A stretch of 64,000 nt of DNA from Arthrobacter sp. PvP023 (GTDB lineage: Bacteria; Actinomycetota; Actinomycetes; Actinomycetales; Micrococcaceae): NCBI RefSeq assembly GCF_017832975.1, contig NZ_JAFIBI010000001.1, positions 3,410,001 through 3,474,000 of the forward strand, read 5' to 3'. The notes beneath the pieces were generated by a model. The model was given only the letters and a program-made list of their open reading frames with translations, was not told where the DNA came from and ran no database searches. The first letter of the stretch is position 1, and each line of letters starts with the position of its first letter. The position numbers and the translations under genes were made by a program. Of the stretch, positions 23,098-33,010 are shown one piece after another.

Positions 23098-26004
23098 CTA
23101 GACGCGCGGCTTCTCGCGCATCTCGAAGGTCTCGATGATGTCACCCTCGTTGATGTCGTTGTACGAGCCAAGACCGATACCACACTCGAAGTCCGTGCGG
23201 ACCTCGGTGGCGTCGTCCTTGAAGCGCTTGAGCGTCTCAACGGTGAGGTTGTCACCGATGATCTTGCCGTCGCGGCTGATGCGGGCCTTCGTGTTGCGTC
23301 GGATAACACCCGAGCGAACGATGGAACCGGCGATGTTGCCGAACTTGGAGGAACGGAACACTTCGCGGACCTCGGCGGTGCCAAGCTGGACTTCTTCGTA
23401 CTCCGGCTTGAGCATGCCCTTGAGGGCCATCTCAATGTCATCGATTGCTGCGTAGATGACGGAGTAGAAGCGCATGTCCACGCCTTCGCGGTCTGCCAGT
23501 TCGGCAACACGCTCGGCGGGCTTGACGTTGAAGCCGATGATGACGGCGCTGTCGACCGTTGCCAGGTTGACGTCGTTCTGCGTGATCGCACCGACACCGC
23601 GGTGGATAACGCGGAGCTGGACACCTTCGCCGACGTCGATCTTGAGCAGCGCGTCTTCGAGGGCTTCCACGGCACCGGACACGTCACCCTTGAGGATGAG
23701 GTTGAGGGTGTCGATCTTGCCTTCGGCGACGGCCTGGTCGAAGTCTTCCAGGCTGATGCGCTTGCGGCGCTTGGCAAGGGCGGCGTTGCGGTCCGCTGCT
23801 TCACGCTTCTCGGCGATCTGGCGGGCGGTGCGCTCGTCAGCGGTCACAAAGAAGGTGTCGCCGGCGCGCGGGACGTTGGACAGACCCAGCACCTGCACGG
23901 GGCGGGACGGGCCGGCCTCGGTCAGGACGCTGCCGTCGTCGTCGAACATCGCACGAACGCGGCCGTGGGCCGTGCCTGCCACGATGGTGTCGCCGACGTG
24001 CAGCGTACCGGACTGAACCAGGACGGTGGCAACCGCACCGCGGCCCTTGTCCAGGTTGGCTTCGATCGCGATACCGCGGGCGTCCTTGTTCGGGTTGGCG
24101 CGCATGTCCAGGGCTGCGTCTGCGGTAAGCAGGACGGCCTCGAGCAGCTCGTCGATGTTGAGGTTCTGGCGTGCAGAGACCTCCACGAACATGGTGTCGC
24201 CACCGTATTCTTCCGGAACGAGCCCGTACTCGGTCAGCTGGCCGCGGACCTTGTCCGGGTTGGCGCCTTCCTTGTCGATCTTGTTCACGGCCACGACGAT
24301 CGGCACGTTGGCGGCCTGCGCGTGGTTGAGGGCTTCAACGGTCTGCGGCATAACGCCGTCGTCCGCTGCGACCACCAGGATGGCGATGTCGGTGACCTTC
24401 GCACCACGGGCACGCATGGCGGTGAACGCCTCGTGGCCCGGAGTATCGATGAAGGTGATCTTGCGGTCGACACCTTCGTGCGCGGTGGTGATCTGGTAAG
24501 CACCGATGTGCTGCGTGATACCGCCGTGTTCACCCGCGACGACGTCGGAGTTACGGATGGCATCCAGCAGGCGGGTCTTACCGTGGTCAACGTGACCCAT
24601 GACGGTGACAACAGGAGGACGTGCCTCGAGTTCCTCGTCGCCTTCGGCCTCCAGCTCGGCGTCGAAGTCGATGTCGAAGCCGGAGAGCAGCTCGCGCTCC
24701 TCGTCTTCCGGCGACACGACCTGGAGCTTGTAGCCAAGCTCCTCGCCGAGCAGGGCGAAGGTCTCTTCATCCAGCGACTGCGTGGCCGTGGCCATTTCGC
24801 CGAGGTGGAAGAGCACGGTCACCAGTGCAGCGGGGTTCGCCTCGATCTTGTCGGCAAAGTCCGTGATGGACGAGCCGCGGCGGAGCCGGACTACGGTGTT
24901 GCCGTCGCCGCGGGGCACACTGACGCCGCCCAGCGACGGAGCACTCATCTGCTCGAGTTCCTGGCGCTTGGCACGCTTCGACTTGCGCTGCTTGCCACGG
25001 CCTGCGCCGCCCTTACCAAAGGCACCCTGGGTGCCACCGCGACCGCGGCCACCCTTGCCGAAGCCACCGCCGGCCGGAGCACCGCCGCCGGCGCCGGGAG
25101 CGCCGCCGGTACCCGGTGCGCCACCGGGGCGTCCGGGACCGCGGCCTCCGCCGCCGGGACGGCCTGCACCAGCGGGTGCGGGACGTTCGGTGCGGTTAGG
25201 CATCATGCCCGGAGTAGGACGGTTTCCGCCGCCTGCTCCGGGGCGTGCACCGGGAGCACCGGCCGGACGCGGAGCGCCGGGACGTGCACCCTGGGTACCG
25301 CCGGGACGCGGAGCGCCCGGACGGGGACCGCCGGCGCCGGCCGCGGGACGCGGGCCGCCGGGGCGTTCGCCTTCGGTGCGGCTTCCGCCCGGTCGGGGCA
25401 TGCCCTGGGAAGGAGCGAACGGGTTGTTACCCGGACGCGGGGGACGTTCGTTGTCGCCGCCGCGGCCCCGGGGCATGCCCTGGGACGTGGCGAAGGGGTT
25501 ATTGCCGGGGCGGGGACCGCCCGGTCGGGGTGCCGAACCGCCCTGTCCGCCGGAGCGGGAGGGGGCAGCCGGAGCTTCAGCCTTCGGTGCCGGGCGTGCG
25601 CCGGGCTTTGCACCGGTGGACGGTGCGGCCGGAGCCGCCGGAGCAGCTGCTGCCGCGGAGGGGGCCGCGGGAGCCGGTGCTGCTGCGGGAGCAGGCGCCG
25701 ACGGCGCGGGGGCCGCGGCCGGAGCTTCAGCCTTGGGTTCCGGAGCCTTGGGAGCTGCCGGGCCCGGCGCGGGGGCCGGACGGGAAGCCGAGGGGCTGGC
25801 GGGCGCCTTGGGCGCTGCTGCGGGAGCTTCGGACTTCGAAGCGCCGGCAGCGGGGTATGCGTTGCGGAGTTTCCTCACAACGGGGGCCTCAATGGTGGAA
25901 GAGGCAGAGCGAACGAATTCGCCCAGTTCCTGCAGTTTGGTTACTGCATCTTTGGAAGTAATACCGAGCTCTTTAGCAAGCTCATGTACGCGGACCTTGG
26001 CCAC
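23098..26004 (-). CDS. infB: Translation initiation factor IF-2
   Basis: GTPase that places initiator tRNA on the ribosome. The 968-aa protein starts with an IF2-N domain ([26 protein letters not shown]), followed by about 330 residues rich in Ala, Pro and Gly, including two [14 protein letters not shown] repeats, then a basic [15 protein letters not shown] stretch. The GTPase domain shows GHVDHGKT (about residue 468), DTPGHEAF (about 519) and NKID (about 571), and domains II-IV follow to the C-terminus. The length is typical for actinobacteria with expanded N-termini. It is part of the rimP-nusA-ylxR-infB cluster. Confidence 0.97.
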   Translation of the reverse strand: MAKVRVHELAKELGITSKDAVTKLQELGEFVRSASSTIEAPVVRKLRNAYPAAGASKSEAPAAAPKAPASPSASRPAPAPGPAAPKAPEPKAEAPAAAPAPSAPAPAAAPAPAAPSAAAAAPAAPAAPSTGAKPGARPAPKAEAPAAPSRSGGQGGSAPRPGGPRPGNNPFATSQGMPRGRGGDNERPPRPGNNPFAPSQGMPRPGGSRTEGERPGGPRPAAGAGGPRPGAPRPGGTQGARPGAPRPAGAPGARPGAGGGNRPTPGMMPNRTERPAPAGAGRPGGGGRGPGRPGGAPGTGGAPGAGGGAPAGGGFGKGGRGRGGTQGAFGKGGAGRGKQRKSKRAKRQELEQMSAPSLGGVSVPRGDGNTVVRLRRGSSITDFADKIEANPAALVTVLFHLGEMATATQSLDEETFALLGEELGYKLQVVSPEDEERELLSGFDIDFDAELEAEGDEELEARPPVVTVMGHVDHGKTRLLDAIRNSDVVAGEHGGITQHIGAYQITTAHEGVDRKITFIDTPGHEAFTAMRARGAKVTDIAILVVAADDGVMPQTVEALNHAQAANVPIVVAVNKIDKEGANPDKVRGQLTEYGLVPEEYGGDTMFVEVSARQNLNIDELLEAVLLTADAALDMRANPNKDARGIAIEANLDKGRGAVATVLVQSGTLHVGDTIVAGTAHGRVRAMFDDDGSVLTEAGPSRPVQVLGLSNVPRAGDTFFVTADERTARQIAEKREAADRNAALAKRRKRISLEDFDQAVAEGKIDTLNLILKGDVSGAVEALEDALLKIDVGEGVQLRVIHRGVGAITQNDVNLATVDSAVIIGFNVKPAERVAELADREGVDMRFYSVIYAAIDDIEMALKGMLKPEYEEVQLGTAEVREVFRSSKFGNIAGSIVRSGVIRRNTKARISRDGKIIGDNLTVETLKRFKDDATEVRTDFECGIGLGSYNDINEGDIIETFEMREKPRV

Positions 26005-26100
26005 ATTTCTCCTGTCTCGGTCCGCACCGAGCCAGGCACGAACCGTCTACTTCTTACTGCGGACCTTCGCCGCGATAGCAGCTGAAAGGCCCATTGCAGA

Positions 26101-26126
26101 GCGCAACAAAGTTGTCATCGTTGCGC
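26101..26126 (-). other. Hairpin in the ylxR-infB gap
   Basis: GCGCAAC and GTTGCGC pair around a 12-nt loop in the 152-bp space upstream of infB. No U-tract follows on the minus strand, so it is more likely an RNA structure in the infB leader than a terminator. Evidence is the pairing alone. Confidence 0.4.
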
Positions 26127-26156
26127 ACTCATCGCTGGGAACTCATCGGGTTTCCA

Positions 26157-26498
26157 TCAGTTTTCTGACCCGCTTTCAGGTTGGACGGTTGTTGCTGCGG
26201 CCACCGGAGTGTCCACGGCTTGCGTGCCTGCCGTTATCCGGCGTTCGACTGCGGCAGTTCCGGTGGTGCCCGGGAGGGCACGTCCGAACGCACGCCGCTT
26301 GATTGCCAGCGCCAGGCACGTTTCGCTGGGGTGCAGCCATGCACCCCGGCCAGCCATCCGGCGTCGTTCGTCAACGACGACAACGGTGGAACCGTTGCCT
26401 TCGGCGACGAGCCGGAGTAACTCAGACCGCGGGCCCTTCTTCCGGCATCCGATGCAGGTGCGTTGCGGCTGATCCTCAAGGTGTTGCACTAGCGCCAC
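26157..26498 (-). CDS. YlxR (DUF448) RNA/DNA-binding protein
   Basis: Small protein of about 113 aa encoded between nusA and infB in most bacteria; homologs have been described as nucleoid-associated or RNA-binding. Core motifs: PQRTCIGCRKKGPRSELLRLV, VVVDERRRMAGRGAWLHPSETCLALAIKRRAFGRAL. The C-terminal ~30 residues are an Ala/Thr/Val-rich tail. The GTG giving VALVQHLEDQ is chosen, with AGGAAG upstream; the frame is open 17 codons further. There is a 165-bp gap to nusA holding a GCCCCG/CGGGGC inverted repeat at 26654-26681. Confidence 0.86.
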   Translation of the reverse strand: MALVQHLEDQPQRTCIGCRKKGPRSELLRLVAEGNGSTVVVVDERRRMAGRGAWLHPSETCLALAIKRRAFGRALPGTTGTAAVERRITAGTQAVDTPVAAATTVQPESGSEN

Positions 26499-26714
26499 GG
26501 TGAGTATCTTCCTGCCCCTACAAATCTGCTGCCCCGAACCCGCCTGCACGTTCCGCGTTCGTAACGAACGCCGATTATGCGGGCACGCTCAAGGCGCACG
26601 AATACCGGCCATCAGGCGCGGTCAATGTCTATTCTAGCCCCTCAGGTGCCCCGGCCCCGAAACGACGGGTCGAAACGGGGCGGGACAATCCGAGGGGCCG
26701 TCCGCCAAGGCGGC

Positions 26715-27695
26715 CTAGTTTTCGCGCGGAACCGCCGCGTCGGAGACGATGTCAATCCGCCAGCCCGTGAGCTTGGCGGCCAGGCGGGCGTTTTGGCCCT
26801 CCTTGCCGATGGCCAGCGACAGCTGGTAGTCCGGGACGACGACACGGGCGGAGCGCGTTGCCTCATCCGTGATGGTGACGGAATTCACCCTCGACGGCGA
26901 CAGGGCGCTGGCGATGAAGGTCGCCGGGTCCTCGCTGAAATCGACAATGTCGATCTTTTCGTCGTTGAGCTCGGTCATGACGGCCCGGACGCGTGAACCC
27001 ATCTCACCAATGCAGGCACCCTTGGCATTGATGCCGGGGATGTTGGCCTTGACGGCGATCTTGGTGCGGTGCCCGGCTTCGCGGGCCAGCGCCACGATCT
27101 CCACCGAGCGGTCGGCGATCTCCGGAACTTCCAGTTCGAAGAGCTTCCGGACCAGGCCGGGGTGCGAGCGGGACAGCGTAATGGACGGGCCCTTGGTGCC
27201 GCGGTGCACGTCAATCACGAAGGCGCGGAGCCGGTTGCCGTGGATGTACTTCTCGCCGGGGACCTGTTCGGGCGGGGGAAGCAGCGCCTCAACCGTTCCA
27301 AGGTTCACCTGAATCATGTGCGGGTTATTGCCCTGCTGGATGGTGCCCGCAACCAGTTCGCCCTCGCGGCCCTTGAACTGGCCCAGGACGTTGTCGTCCT
27401 CAGCGTCGCGCAGGCGCTGCAGGATGATCTGCCGTGCCGTGCTGGCAGCGATGCGGCCGAACCCGGCCGGGGTGTCTTCGAACTCGCCGATGGGGGCGCC
27501 GTCGTCGTCAATTTCAGTGGCCCAGATGGTCACGTGGCCGCTCTTGCGGTCCAGCTCTGCGCGGGCCTTTTCGAAGGCTCCCGGAGACTTGTGGTAGGCC
27601 ACCAGCAGTGCCTGCTCGATGGTCGGGATCAGGAGGTCCAGCGGGATTTCACGCTCACGCTCCAGAAGTCTCAGTGCGCTCATGTCAATATCCAT
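26715..27695 (-). CDS. nusA: Transcription termination/antitermination factor NusA
   Basis: RNA polymerase-associated factor affecting pausing, termination and antitermination. The 326-aa protein has an N-terminal polymerase-binding domain ([27 protein letters not shown]), an S1 domain ([18 protein letters not shown]), and two KH domains ([53 protein letters not shown]). It is the short actinobacterial form without the C-terminal acidic repeats of E. coli. The ATG shares one base with the rimP stop (TGATG), so translation is coupled. Confidence 0.97.
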   Translation of the reverse strand: MDIDMSALRLLEREREIPLDLLIPTIEQALLVAYHKSPGAFEKARAELDRKSGHVTIWATEIDDDGAPIGEFEDTPAGFGRIAASTARQIILQRLRDAEDDNVLGQFKGREGELVAGTIQQGNNPHMIQVNLGTVEALLPPPEQVPGEKYIHGNRLRAFVIDVHRGTKGPSITLSRSHPGLVRKLFELEVPEIADRSVEIVALAREAGHRTKIAVKANIPGINAKGACIGEMGSRVRAVMTELNDEKIDIVDFSEDPATFIASALSPSRVNSVTITDEATRSARVVVPDYQLSLAIGKEGQNARLAAKLTGWRIDIVSDAAVPREN

Positions 27696-28312
27696 CAGGC
27701 CTCCTCAGAAGGTCCATTGTTTTCATCTTCCAGACCGACCTCATCGAGGTGGCTGAACTCTATCTCGACTTTTCCATTGCGGATCCTGTCGAAAGGAATC
27801 TTCTCGGGCTCGCCCTGCTTGGGTTTCATACCCTTTTTGGCCGCGATCTCCGGAATTAGGGTCACGCCGTCGTCGTCAACGGACTGGATCCTGCCGGTGA
27901 GGTTCTCACCCTGGATGACATTTACCTTGACCATGCGGCCGCGGGCACGGTGCCAGTGGCGCGGCTCAGTCAGGGGACGTCCGACGCCGGGAGAGGAAAC
28001 CTCGAGGTCGTACGGGCGGCTGTCGTAGCTGGGATCGCCGTCCAGGATGCCGGAGAGCTCCTTGGAGATCTCAGCAATAACGTCAAGGCTTACCCCGCCG
28101 GTTTCTTCCTGCGGCAGGTCCACTACTACGTGGACCACCCGGTTGGCACCGGCGACGTGAATGGACACGTCCTCCAGGTACAGCCGGTGTGCCTGGACCG
28201 AGGGTTCCAGCAATGCCCGGACGCGCTCGGCCTCCGGGTTATGCACGGATTCGGCCTCAGCCTTGCCCGTACCGGTCCGGTCTGATGAAGTCGTGGCTTC
28301 TGCATTACTCAC
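27695..28312 (-). CDS. rimP: Ribosome maturation factor RimP
   Basis: Assists maturation of the 30S subunit. The 205-aa protein starts at a GTG and carries the RimP core [79 protein letters not shown]. It is somewhat extended at both ends, with a Ser/Thr-rich N-terminal stretch and an acidic C-terminus. It is the first gene of the nusA-infB cluster and is divergent from the DUF4439 gene. Confidence 0.95.
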   Translation of the reverse strand: MSNAEATTSSDRTGTGKAEAESVHNPEAERVRALLEPSVQAHRLYLEDVSIHVAGANRVVHVVVDLPQEETGGVSLDVIAEISKELSGILDGDPSYDSRPYDLEVSSPGVGRPLTEPRHWHRARGRMVKVNVIQGENLTGRIQSVDDDGVTLIPEIAAKKGMKPKQGEPEKIPFDRIRNGKVEIEFSHLDEVGLEDENNGPSEEA

Positions 28313-28399
28313 GATGCCGGCCGCCTCCCGCTAGATGATGTTGTGTGTACTAGCGTAGCGATTTTATGGGCGCCATGGTGCACTCGCTTGCTGCCGGGC

Positions 28400-29635
28400 A
28401 TGACAACATGGTCTGTTGTGAAAGACGACACCAAGGAAAAACGCCGGCCGGGCCGCTATTTCCGGTACGGCATCCTGGCGTCATTGGCGGTGCTGGTTAT
28501 CAGCCTGGGGCTGGCACTGACACCGGGGCAGCCTCCGGAGCCGCCGGAGCCTTCCTTTTCCGAGCAGGCGCGGGCCGCAGCCCTTGCAGACACGATGCGC
28601 CTGCGCACGGCCGGCAGCCACCTTGCCGATTCCGTTTCCGGCGCCGAGCGCCAGGCGCTGCTGCGCACTGTGACTTTGCTGACAACCCAGGCGAGGGCAC
28701 TGTCCGGTCCCGACCAGAAGCAGTCGCCCTCGGCCACAGCCGCCGCATCCGGCACAGCATCAGGTGTACCTTCCACCTCGGCAACCGTGTCCGGAGAGCC
28801 CGCTGTGGCGGACTCCCCCGCGGGGCTGGTGGCCGCGGTATCGGCCAGCGGCAGCCGGCGCCTCAAGGACGCGGTAGCGTCCGACGGCGGGATGGCGCGG
28901 CTGCTCGCCGCCGTCGGCACCGCCCAGCTTCTTCAGGCGTCCTCGCTGGCGCCGGCGGTGGGGGCAACGGCCCCGGAACTGCCCGCGCTTCCAGCGCCGC
29001 CGCCGGCACCTGCAGCGGCGCCGGCTGCGGCGCCGTCAGCCGCTTCCCTGCCTGCTGCCTCGCCGGCCGCCGGCGGAAGTTCATGCCCGCCCGCCCCGGC
29101 CGCGTCCGGCCCGGCCGCGTCCGGCCCGGCCGCAGGCTCGGCGACACCGGCCGCTGCCCTGGCGATGACGGTCAAGACCGAGGCTGAGACGGTCTACGGC
29201 TACCAGGTAGCCCTTGCCCGCCTCGAGGGCGCCGCCGCCGGCTCGGCGTCAGAGCTGCTGGCCCGGCATGAATCGGTCCTGGCTGAAGCGGAGGCCCTGA
29301 GTCGGGCACAATGCGTGGATATTCCCCCGCGGGAGGCCGGCTACACCCTCGGCCCGTTGTTCCTCGAAGCGCCGGCAGCCGGCCTGGGCAGCCTCGAAGC
29401 AGGCACCCTTCCGGTGTACGGGGACCTGGTGGCCTTGAGCGACGGCAGCACCCGGCAATGGGCCATTGCCGGTTTGCTCGCCGCCGCCAACCGCGCCGCG
29501 CAATGGGGCGCCGACTCCGGCCCCCTGCCGGGCATCGTGGTGGACACCGCACAGCTTCCCGAACTCACCCATGACAGCCCGGCCCCGGAATCCACGGCGC
29601 CGCGTGCTTCGCCGGCGCCGTCGGACGCCGGCTAA
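28400..29635 (+). CDS. DUF4439 (ferritin-like) domain membrane-anchored protein
   Basis: Protein of about 411 aa. After a basic N-terminus (KDDTKEKRRPGRYFRY) comes one hydrophobic helix (GILASLAVLVISLGLALTPG), then a ~240-residue Ala/Pro/Ser-rich linker. The C-terminal ~140 residues are helical (MTVKTEAETVYGYQVALARLEG, ELLARHESVLAEAEAL, TRQWAIAGLLAAANRAAQWG) and match the DUF4439 ferritin-like pattern. Metal binding is not certain because only some of the expected Glu/His are visible. The start is uncertain: this ATG has no good ribosome site, and a GTG six codons later is equally plausible. Confidence 0.66.
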   Translation: MTTWSVVKDDTKEKRRPGRYFRYGILASLAVLVISLGLALTPGQPPEPPEPSFSEQARAAALADTMRLRTAGSHLADSVSGAERQALLRTVTLLTTQARALSGPDQKQSPSATAAASGTASGVPSTSATVSGEPAVADSPAGLVAAVSASGSRRLKDAVASDGGMARLLAAVGTAQLLQASSLAPAVGATAPELPALPAPPPAPAAAPAAAPSAASLPAASPAAGGSSCPPAPAASGPAASGPAAGSATPAAALAMTVKTEAETVYGYQVALARLEGAAAGSASELLARHESVLAEAEALSRAQCVDIPPREAGYTLGPLFLEAPAAGLGSLEAGTLPVYGDLVALSDGSTRQWAIAGLLAAANRAAQWGADSGPLPGIVVDTAQLPELTHDSPAPESTAPRASPAPSDAG

Positions 29636-29717
29636 TGGACCCCGGGCCAAAGCGTGCCTTACCTTCCTTAGCCCCGTATTACTGGCAAGCCACGAACACC
29701 AGTGATTTGCTATAGGC

Positions 29718-30449
29718 ATGGACAGCGCCCGAGTAGCAACGCAGCATGAGAACGAACCGCACCACAACGACATTGCTCACCGGCTCAACTGGCTGCGCGC
29801 CGGCGTGCTCGGAGCCAACGACGGCATCGTTTCCGTCGCCGCGATCGTGGTCGGCGTTGCAGGTGTCACCACAGATTCCGGCCCCATCCTCATCGCCGGT
29901 ACGGCCGGCGTGGTGGGCGGTGCCATCTCCATGGCACTGGGCGAATATGTGTCCGTCAGCAGCCAGAAGGACAGCCAGCAGGCCCTCATCGAGAAGGAAA
30001 AGCGCGAGCTGGCCGAACAGCCGGAAGAAGAGCTCGAGGAGCTCACCGCCATCTACCAGGGCAAGGGCCTCAGTCCCGCCACCGCCCGCACTGTGGCCAA
30101 GGAACTCACCGACCACGATGCCCTGGCCGCCCATCTTTCCGCCGAATTGCACATCGACGAAACCGACATCGTCAGCCCGTGGCATGCCGCCTTCGCGTCA
30201 GCGATAGCCTTCCTGGTCGGAGCCGTCCTGCCCATGCTGGCAATCCTCCTGCCCCCGGAAAACATCCGCGTCCCGCTGACCTTCGCGGCCGTGCTGGTGG
30301 CCTTGGCGGCAACCGGTGCCCTGGGGGCCTGGATCGGCGGAGGCTCAAAAATGAAGGCCGCCGTCCGGGTGGTGGTGGGCGGCGCCCTGGCGCTTATCGC
30401 GACCTTCGGCATCGGCACCCTGCTCGGCGCCAGCGGCGTGGTGGCCTGA
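29718..30449 (+). CDS. VIT1/CCC1-family transporter
   Basis: Integral membrane protein of 243 aa related to yeast Ccc1 and plant VIT1 iron/manganese transporters. Helix 1 has the family motif RAGVLGANDGIVSVAAIVVGVAG; helix 2 is AGTAGVVGGAISMALGEYVSVSSQKD. A cytoplasmic helical region rich in Glu (EKEKRELAEQPEEELEELTAIY) forms the expected metal-binding hairpin, and three further helices follow. The direction is presumably out of the cytosol, to judge from the family. No good ribosome site precedes the ATG, and a TATAGG lies directly upstream, so the start or promoter needs care. Confidence 0.88.
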   Translation: MDSARVATQHENEPHHNDIAHRLNWLRAGVLGANDGIVSVAAIVVGVAGVTTDSGPILIAGTAGVVGGAISMALGEYVSVSSQKDSQQALIEKEKRELAEQPEEELEELTAIYQGKGLSPATARTVAKELTDHDALAAHLSAELHIDETDIVSPWHAAFASAIAFLVGAVLPMLAILLPPENIRVPLTFAAVLVALAATGALGAWIGGGSKMKAAVRVVVGGALALIATFGIGTLLGASGVVA

Positions 30450-30491
30450 TCCCGGCGTACCGGCCCCGGTCCAGCAGTTACGCTGGATCCG

Positions 30492-31523
30492 ATGAAACCG
30501 CCCGCAGATGTCCCGATCCCGCCTGACCTTAGCCACCGCTACAGCCGGACCAGCGGCGGACGTGCCTGGCTGGGTTCGCTCCAGGGACTGATCTGCGGAC
30601 GCCTGGAGCGGTGGGACCTTGAGGTGGACCTCGAACCGGGCCAGTTGCCATGGAACGGCCACGGCGGCGTGGTTGTCCCGGTCACCCGTCAGGGCGTCCC
30701 GGCCGTCCTGAAGGTTGCCTACCCCCACGACGAAGCCCGGGTTGAGCGTTTCGCCCTCCGGCTCTGGGACGGCCACGGTGCGGTGCGGCTCCTGGAGTCC
30801 GACGCCGGCACCTGTTCCATGCTGTTGGAGAGGCTGGACGCCGGCTGCTCCCTCCGGCAGGTTCCGATGGAAACGGCCGTGGAAGTGTGGGGCGGCCTGA
30901 CCCGGCAGTTGAGCCTCACGCCGGACCAGCGCCTGGAGTGGCAGGAATTCCACCATGTGGCCGCCCGCGCAGAACAGTGGAGCGATGATCTTCCAGCGGA
31001 CTGGGAGCAGCTCGGCAGGCCCTTTCCCCGCTGGCTTCTGGAGGCCGCCCTCGAGGTTTGCCAGACGCGCGGAGCAGTGGGCCGCCGCGCCGGGACGGAT
31101 GTGCTGGTCAACACGGACTTCCACTTCCTGAACATCCTGGCCCGGCCGCAGGGCGGTTTTGCCGCAATAGACCCGCAGCCGATGATCGGTGAAGCCGAGT
31201 TCTCCGTGGCCCCGCTCCTCTGGAACCGCATCCGCGACCTCCCCCGCAGCAACCCCGGCCAGGGATTGCTGGACAGGTGCCGTGAGTTCAGCGCCGCCGC
31301 AGGGCTTGATGCCGAGGTGGCCCGGCAATGGAGCCTGGCCCGTGAAGTGGAAAACGCGCTCGGGTATGCCTCGCGCCCCCACCACGACGGCGACCTTGCG
31401 CGTTCCCTCTGGGTGGCGAGCACGCTGGCCGGACGAACCCTTGACGGACTGCCCTCGGCCCATGACCTCCCGGCACCGGGGGAAGCAGCACCCGGGCACA
31501 CGGCCGAACAGGCTTCGCCTTAG
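30492..31523 (+). CDS. APH(6)/hydroxyurea-kinase-like aminoglycoside phosphotransferase family protein
   Basis: Kinase-fold protein of 343 aa. It shares with the streptomycin 6-kinase family an N-terminal nucleotide lobe (GQLPWNGHGGVVVPVTRQGVPAVLKVAYP with the ATP Lys), LWDGHGAVRLLESDAGTCSMLLERLDAG, and a catalytic loop VNTDFHFLNILA. The canonical HGD.H..N loop is changed to NTD-F-H-F-L-N, keeping Asp, His and Asn. FAAIDPQP provides the metal-binding Asp. Resistance cannot be assumed; many chromosomal members have unknown substrates. Its stop codon overlaps the stop of the convergent decarboxylase gene. Confidence 0.8.
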   Translation: MKPPADVPIPPDLSHRYSRTSGGRAWLGSLQGLICGRLERWDLEVDLEPGQLPWNGHGGVVVPVTRQGVPAVLKVAYPHDEARVERFALRLWDGHGAVRLLESDAGTCSMLLERLDAGCSLRQVPMETAVEVWGGLTRQLSLTPDQRLEWQEFHHVAARAEQWSDDLPADWEQLGRPFPRWLLEAALEVCQTRGAVGRRAGTDVLVNTDFHFLNILARPQGGFAAIDPQPMIGEAEFSVAPLLWNRIRDLPRSNPGQGLLDRCREFSAAAGLDAEVARQWSLAREVENALGYASRPHHDGDLARSLWVASTLAGRTLDGLPSAHDLPAPGEAAPGHTAEQASP

Positions 31524-32944
31524 CCCCGGACTGCTGCCAGGGCCTTCCGCACCGCCTCGACCGCCGCTTCGACGTCGGCGTCGTCGGTTGTCCAGTTGCT
31601 CACCGAAATACGCAGGACATCCCGCCCCCGCCAGCGGGAACCGGACATCCATACGAGGCCGTCCGCGATGATCCGGGCCGTCACCGCCCGCGTGGTGGCG
31701 TCATCGCCAAAGGCCAGCGAGACCTGCGTGTAGGCGACGTCGTTGAGCACTTCGACACCGTCCAGCGCCGACAGCTGCTGCGCCAGCTGCGAGGCCCGGC
31801 TGACGAGGTTGCGCACCTGTCCAGCAACACCGTTCCGGCCGAGGGACTTCAGCGCCGCCCAGACAGGGACGCCGCGTGCGCGGCGGGAAAGTTCCGGGAC
31901 GGTCTGGAAGGGGTCCGGCGCGGCACCGGCATCGCGAATCATGTAGCTGGGGTTGACGCTCAACGCCGCCTCCAGCGCCTCCGTGTCCCGCACGGCCACG
32001 ATGCCGCAGTCATAGGGCACGTTGAGTGTCTTGTGCGCATCGGTGGCCCACGAGTCAGCCCGGTGCAGCCCGGCGGTGAGGGCGGTGAGCTCAGGCACTG
32101 CGGCCGCCCAAAGCCCGAAGGCACCATCAACATGCACCCATGCGCCGTGTGCCTTCGCCACGGTGATCGCCTCGAGAAACGGATCGAACGCACCGGAATG
32201 CACGTTTCCGGCCTGCAGGCAGACGATCGGCGGTGCAGGAGCCGCTCCCCCCGCATCCCCGGATGCTTTGCCCAGGGCACGGTCCAGGGCGCAGTCCAGC
32301 TCCGCCGGATCAATGCGGCCTTGGCGGTCCGAAGGCACCGCGACGGGGTGTCCCATGCCCAGATACCGCAGCGCGAGATCGATCGAATCATGGCGTTCCT
32401 GCCCCACCAGGCAGCTGACAGCAGGGGCACCGGCAAGCCCGGCGGCGTTGACGTCCCAGCCGGCTTTCTCCAGGACGCGCCAGCGTGCGGCAGAAAGGCC
32501 GGCGAAGTTGGCCATCGTTGCACCGGTGACGAAACCGACGTCGGCCGTTTCGGGCAAGCCCAGCAGGTCGAGGAACCAATGCCCGGCGGCCGCCTCGATG
32601 ACCGCGGTGGCCGGCGTGGCAGCGCGGAGGAACGAATTCTGGTCCCAGGCACTGACCAGCCAGTCTGCCGCCATGGCGGCGGGCAGGGTGCCGCCGATAA
32701 CCCAGCCGAAGAAGCGGCCCGAGGGCATGGCCATGAGGCCGGGTTCCGCCTTGGCAGCAAGATAATCGATCACGTCACCCGCCGGCAGGCCGTTCTCCGG
32801 CATCGGGCCGCCGAAGACGGCTTCCAGATCCCCCGCCGTGGCCCGCGGCCCCACATGGCGGGTGGGCTGGCTTTCCAGCCATTCACGGGCATGCCGGGCC
32901 GCGGCGTCCAAGGCGTCCCGGAAGGGTTCGTCCCCTGTTGACAT
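31520..32944 (-). CDS. Group II PLP-dependent decarboxylase
   Basis: Protein of 474 aa related to aromatic-L-amino-acid and glutamate decarboxylases. Visible landmarks: GFVTGATMANFAGLSAARWRVLEKAGWDV, VHVDGAFGLWAAAVPEL (Asp contacting the PLP ring), SWATDAHKTLNVPYDCG with the Schiff-base Lys, and RRARGVPVWAALKSLGRNGV. Substrate specificity is not determined by these motifs; an aromatic amino acid is the usual guess for this length. It is preceded by a terminator of the TSUP gene, so it probably has its own promoter. Confidence 0.85.
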   Translation of the reverse strand: MSTGDEPFRDALDAAARHAREWLESQPTRHVGPRATAGDLEAVFGGPMPENGLPAGDVIDYLAAKAEPGLMAMPSGRFFGWVIGGTLPAAMAADWLVSAWDQNSFLRAATPATAVIEAAAGHWFLDLLGLPETADVGFVTGATMANFAGLSAARWRVLEKAGWDVNAAGLAGAPAVSCLVGQERHDSIDLALRYLGMGHPVAVPSDRQGRIDPAELDCALDRALGKASGDAGGAAPAPPIVCLQAGNVHSGAFDPFLEAITVAKAHGAWVHVDGAFGLWAAAVPELTALTAGLHRADSWATDAHKTLNVPYDCGIVAVRDTEALEAALSVNPSYMIRDAGAAPDPFQTVPELSRRARGVPVWAALKSLGRNGVAGQVRNLVSRASQLAQQLSALDGVEVLNDVAYTQVSLAFGDDATTRAVTARIIADGLVWMSGSRWRGRDVLRISVSNWTTDDADVEAAVEAVRKALAAVRG

Positions 32945-32972
32945 AGGAGCATGGTACGCCCGCTCCCCCCGG

Positions 32973-32996
32973 GCCGGGAGGGGCTTTCCTCCCGGC
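32973..32996 (-). terminator. Hairpin terminator after the TSUP gene
   Basis: GCCGGGAGG and CCTCCCGGC form a perfect 9-bp stem with a 6-nt loop, 14 bp past the TSUP stop on the minus strand. There is no U-run. It separates the exporter from the downstream decarboxylase. Confidence 0.6.
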
Positions 32997-33010
32997 TTCG
33001 GCTCACATGC

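Noticed and set aside
23602..26302. Long plus-strand open frames (827 and 506 codons) opposite infB
   Set aside because: They are antisense shadows of the Ala/Pro/Gly-rich IF-2 N-terminus and contain only low-complexity sequence.
30492..31523. Calling the kinase a streptomycin resistance gene
   Set aside because: The catalytic loop differs from proven enzymes and there is no resistance context.
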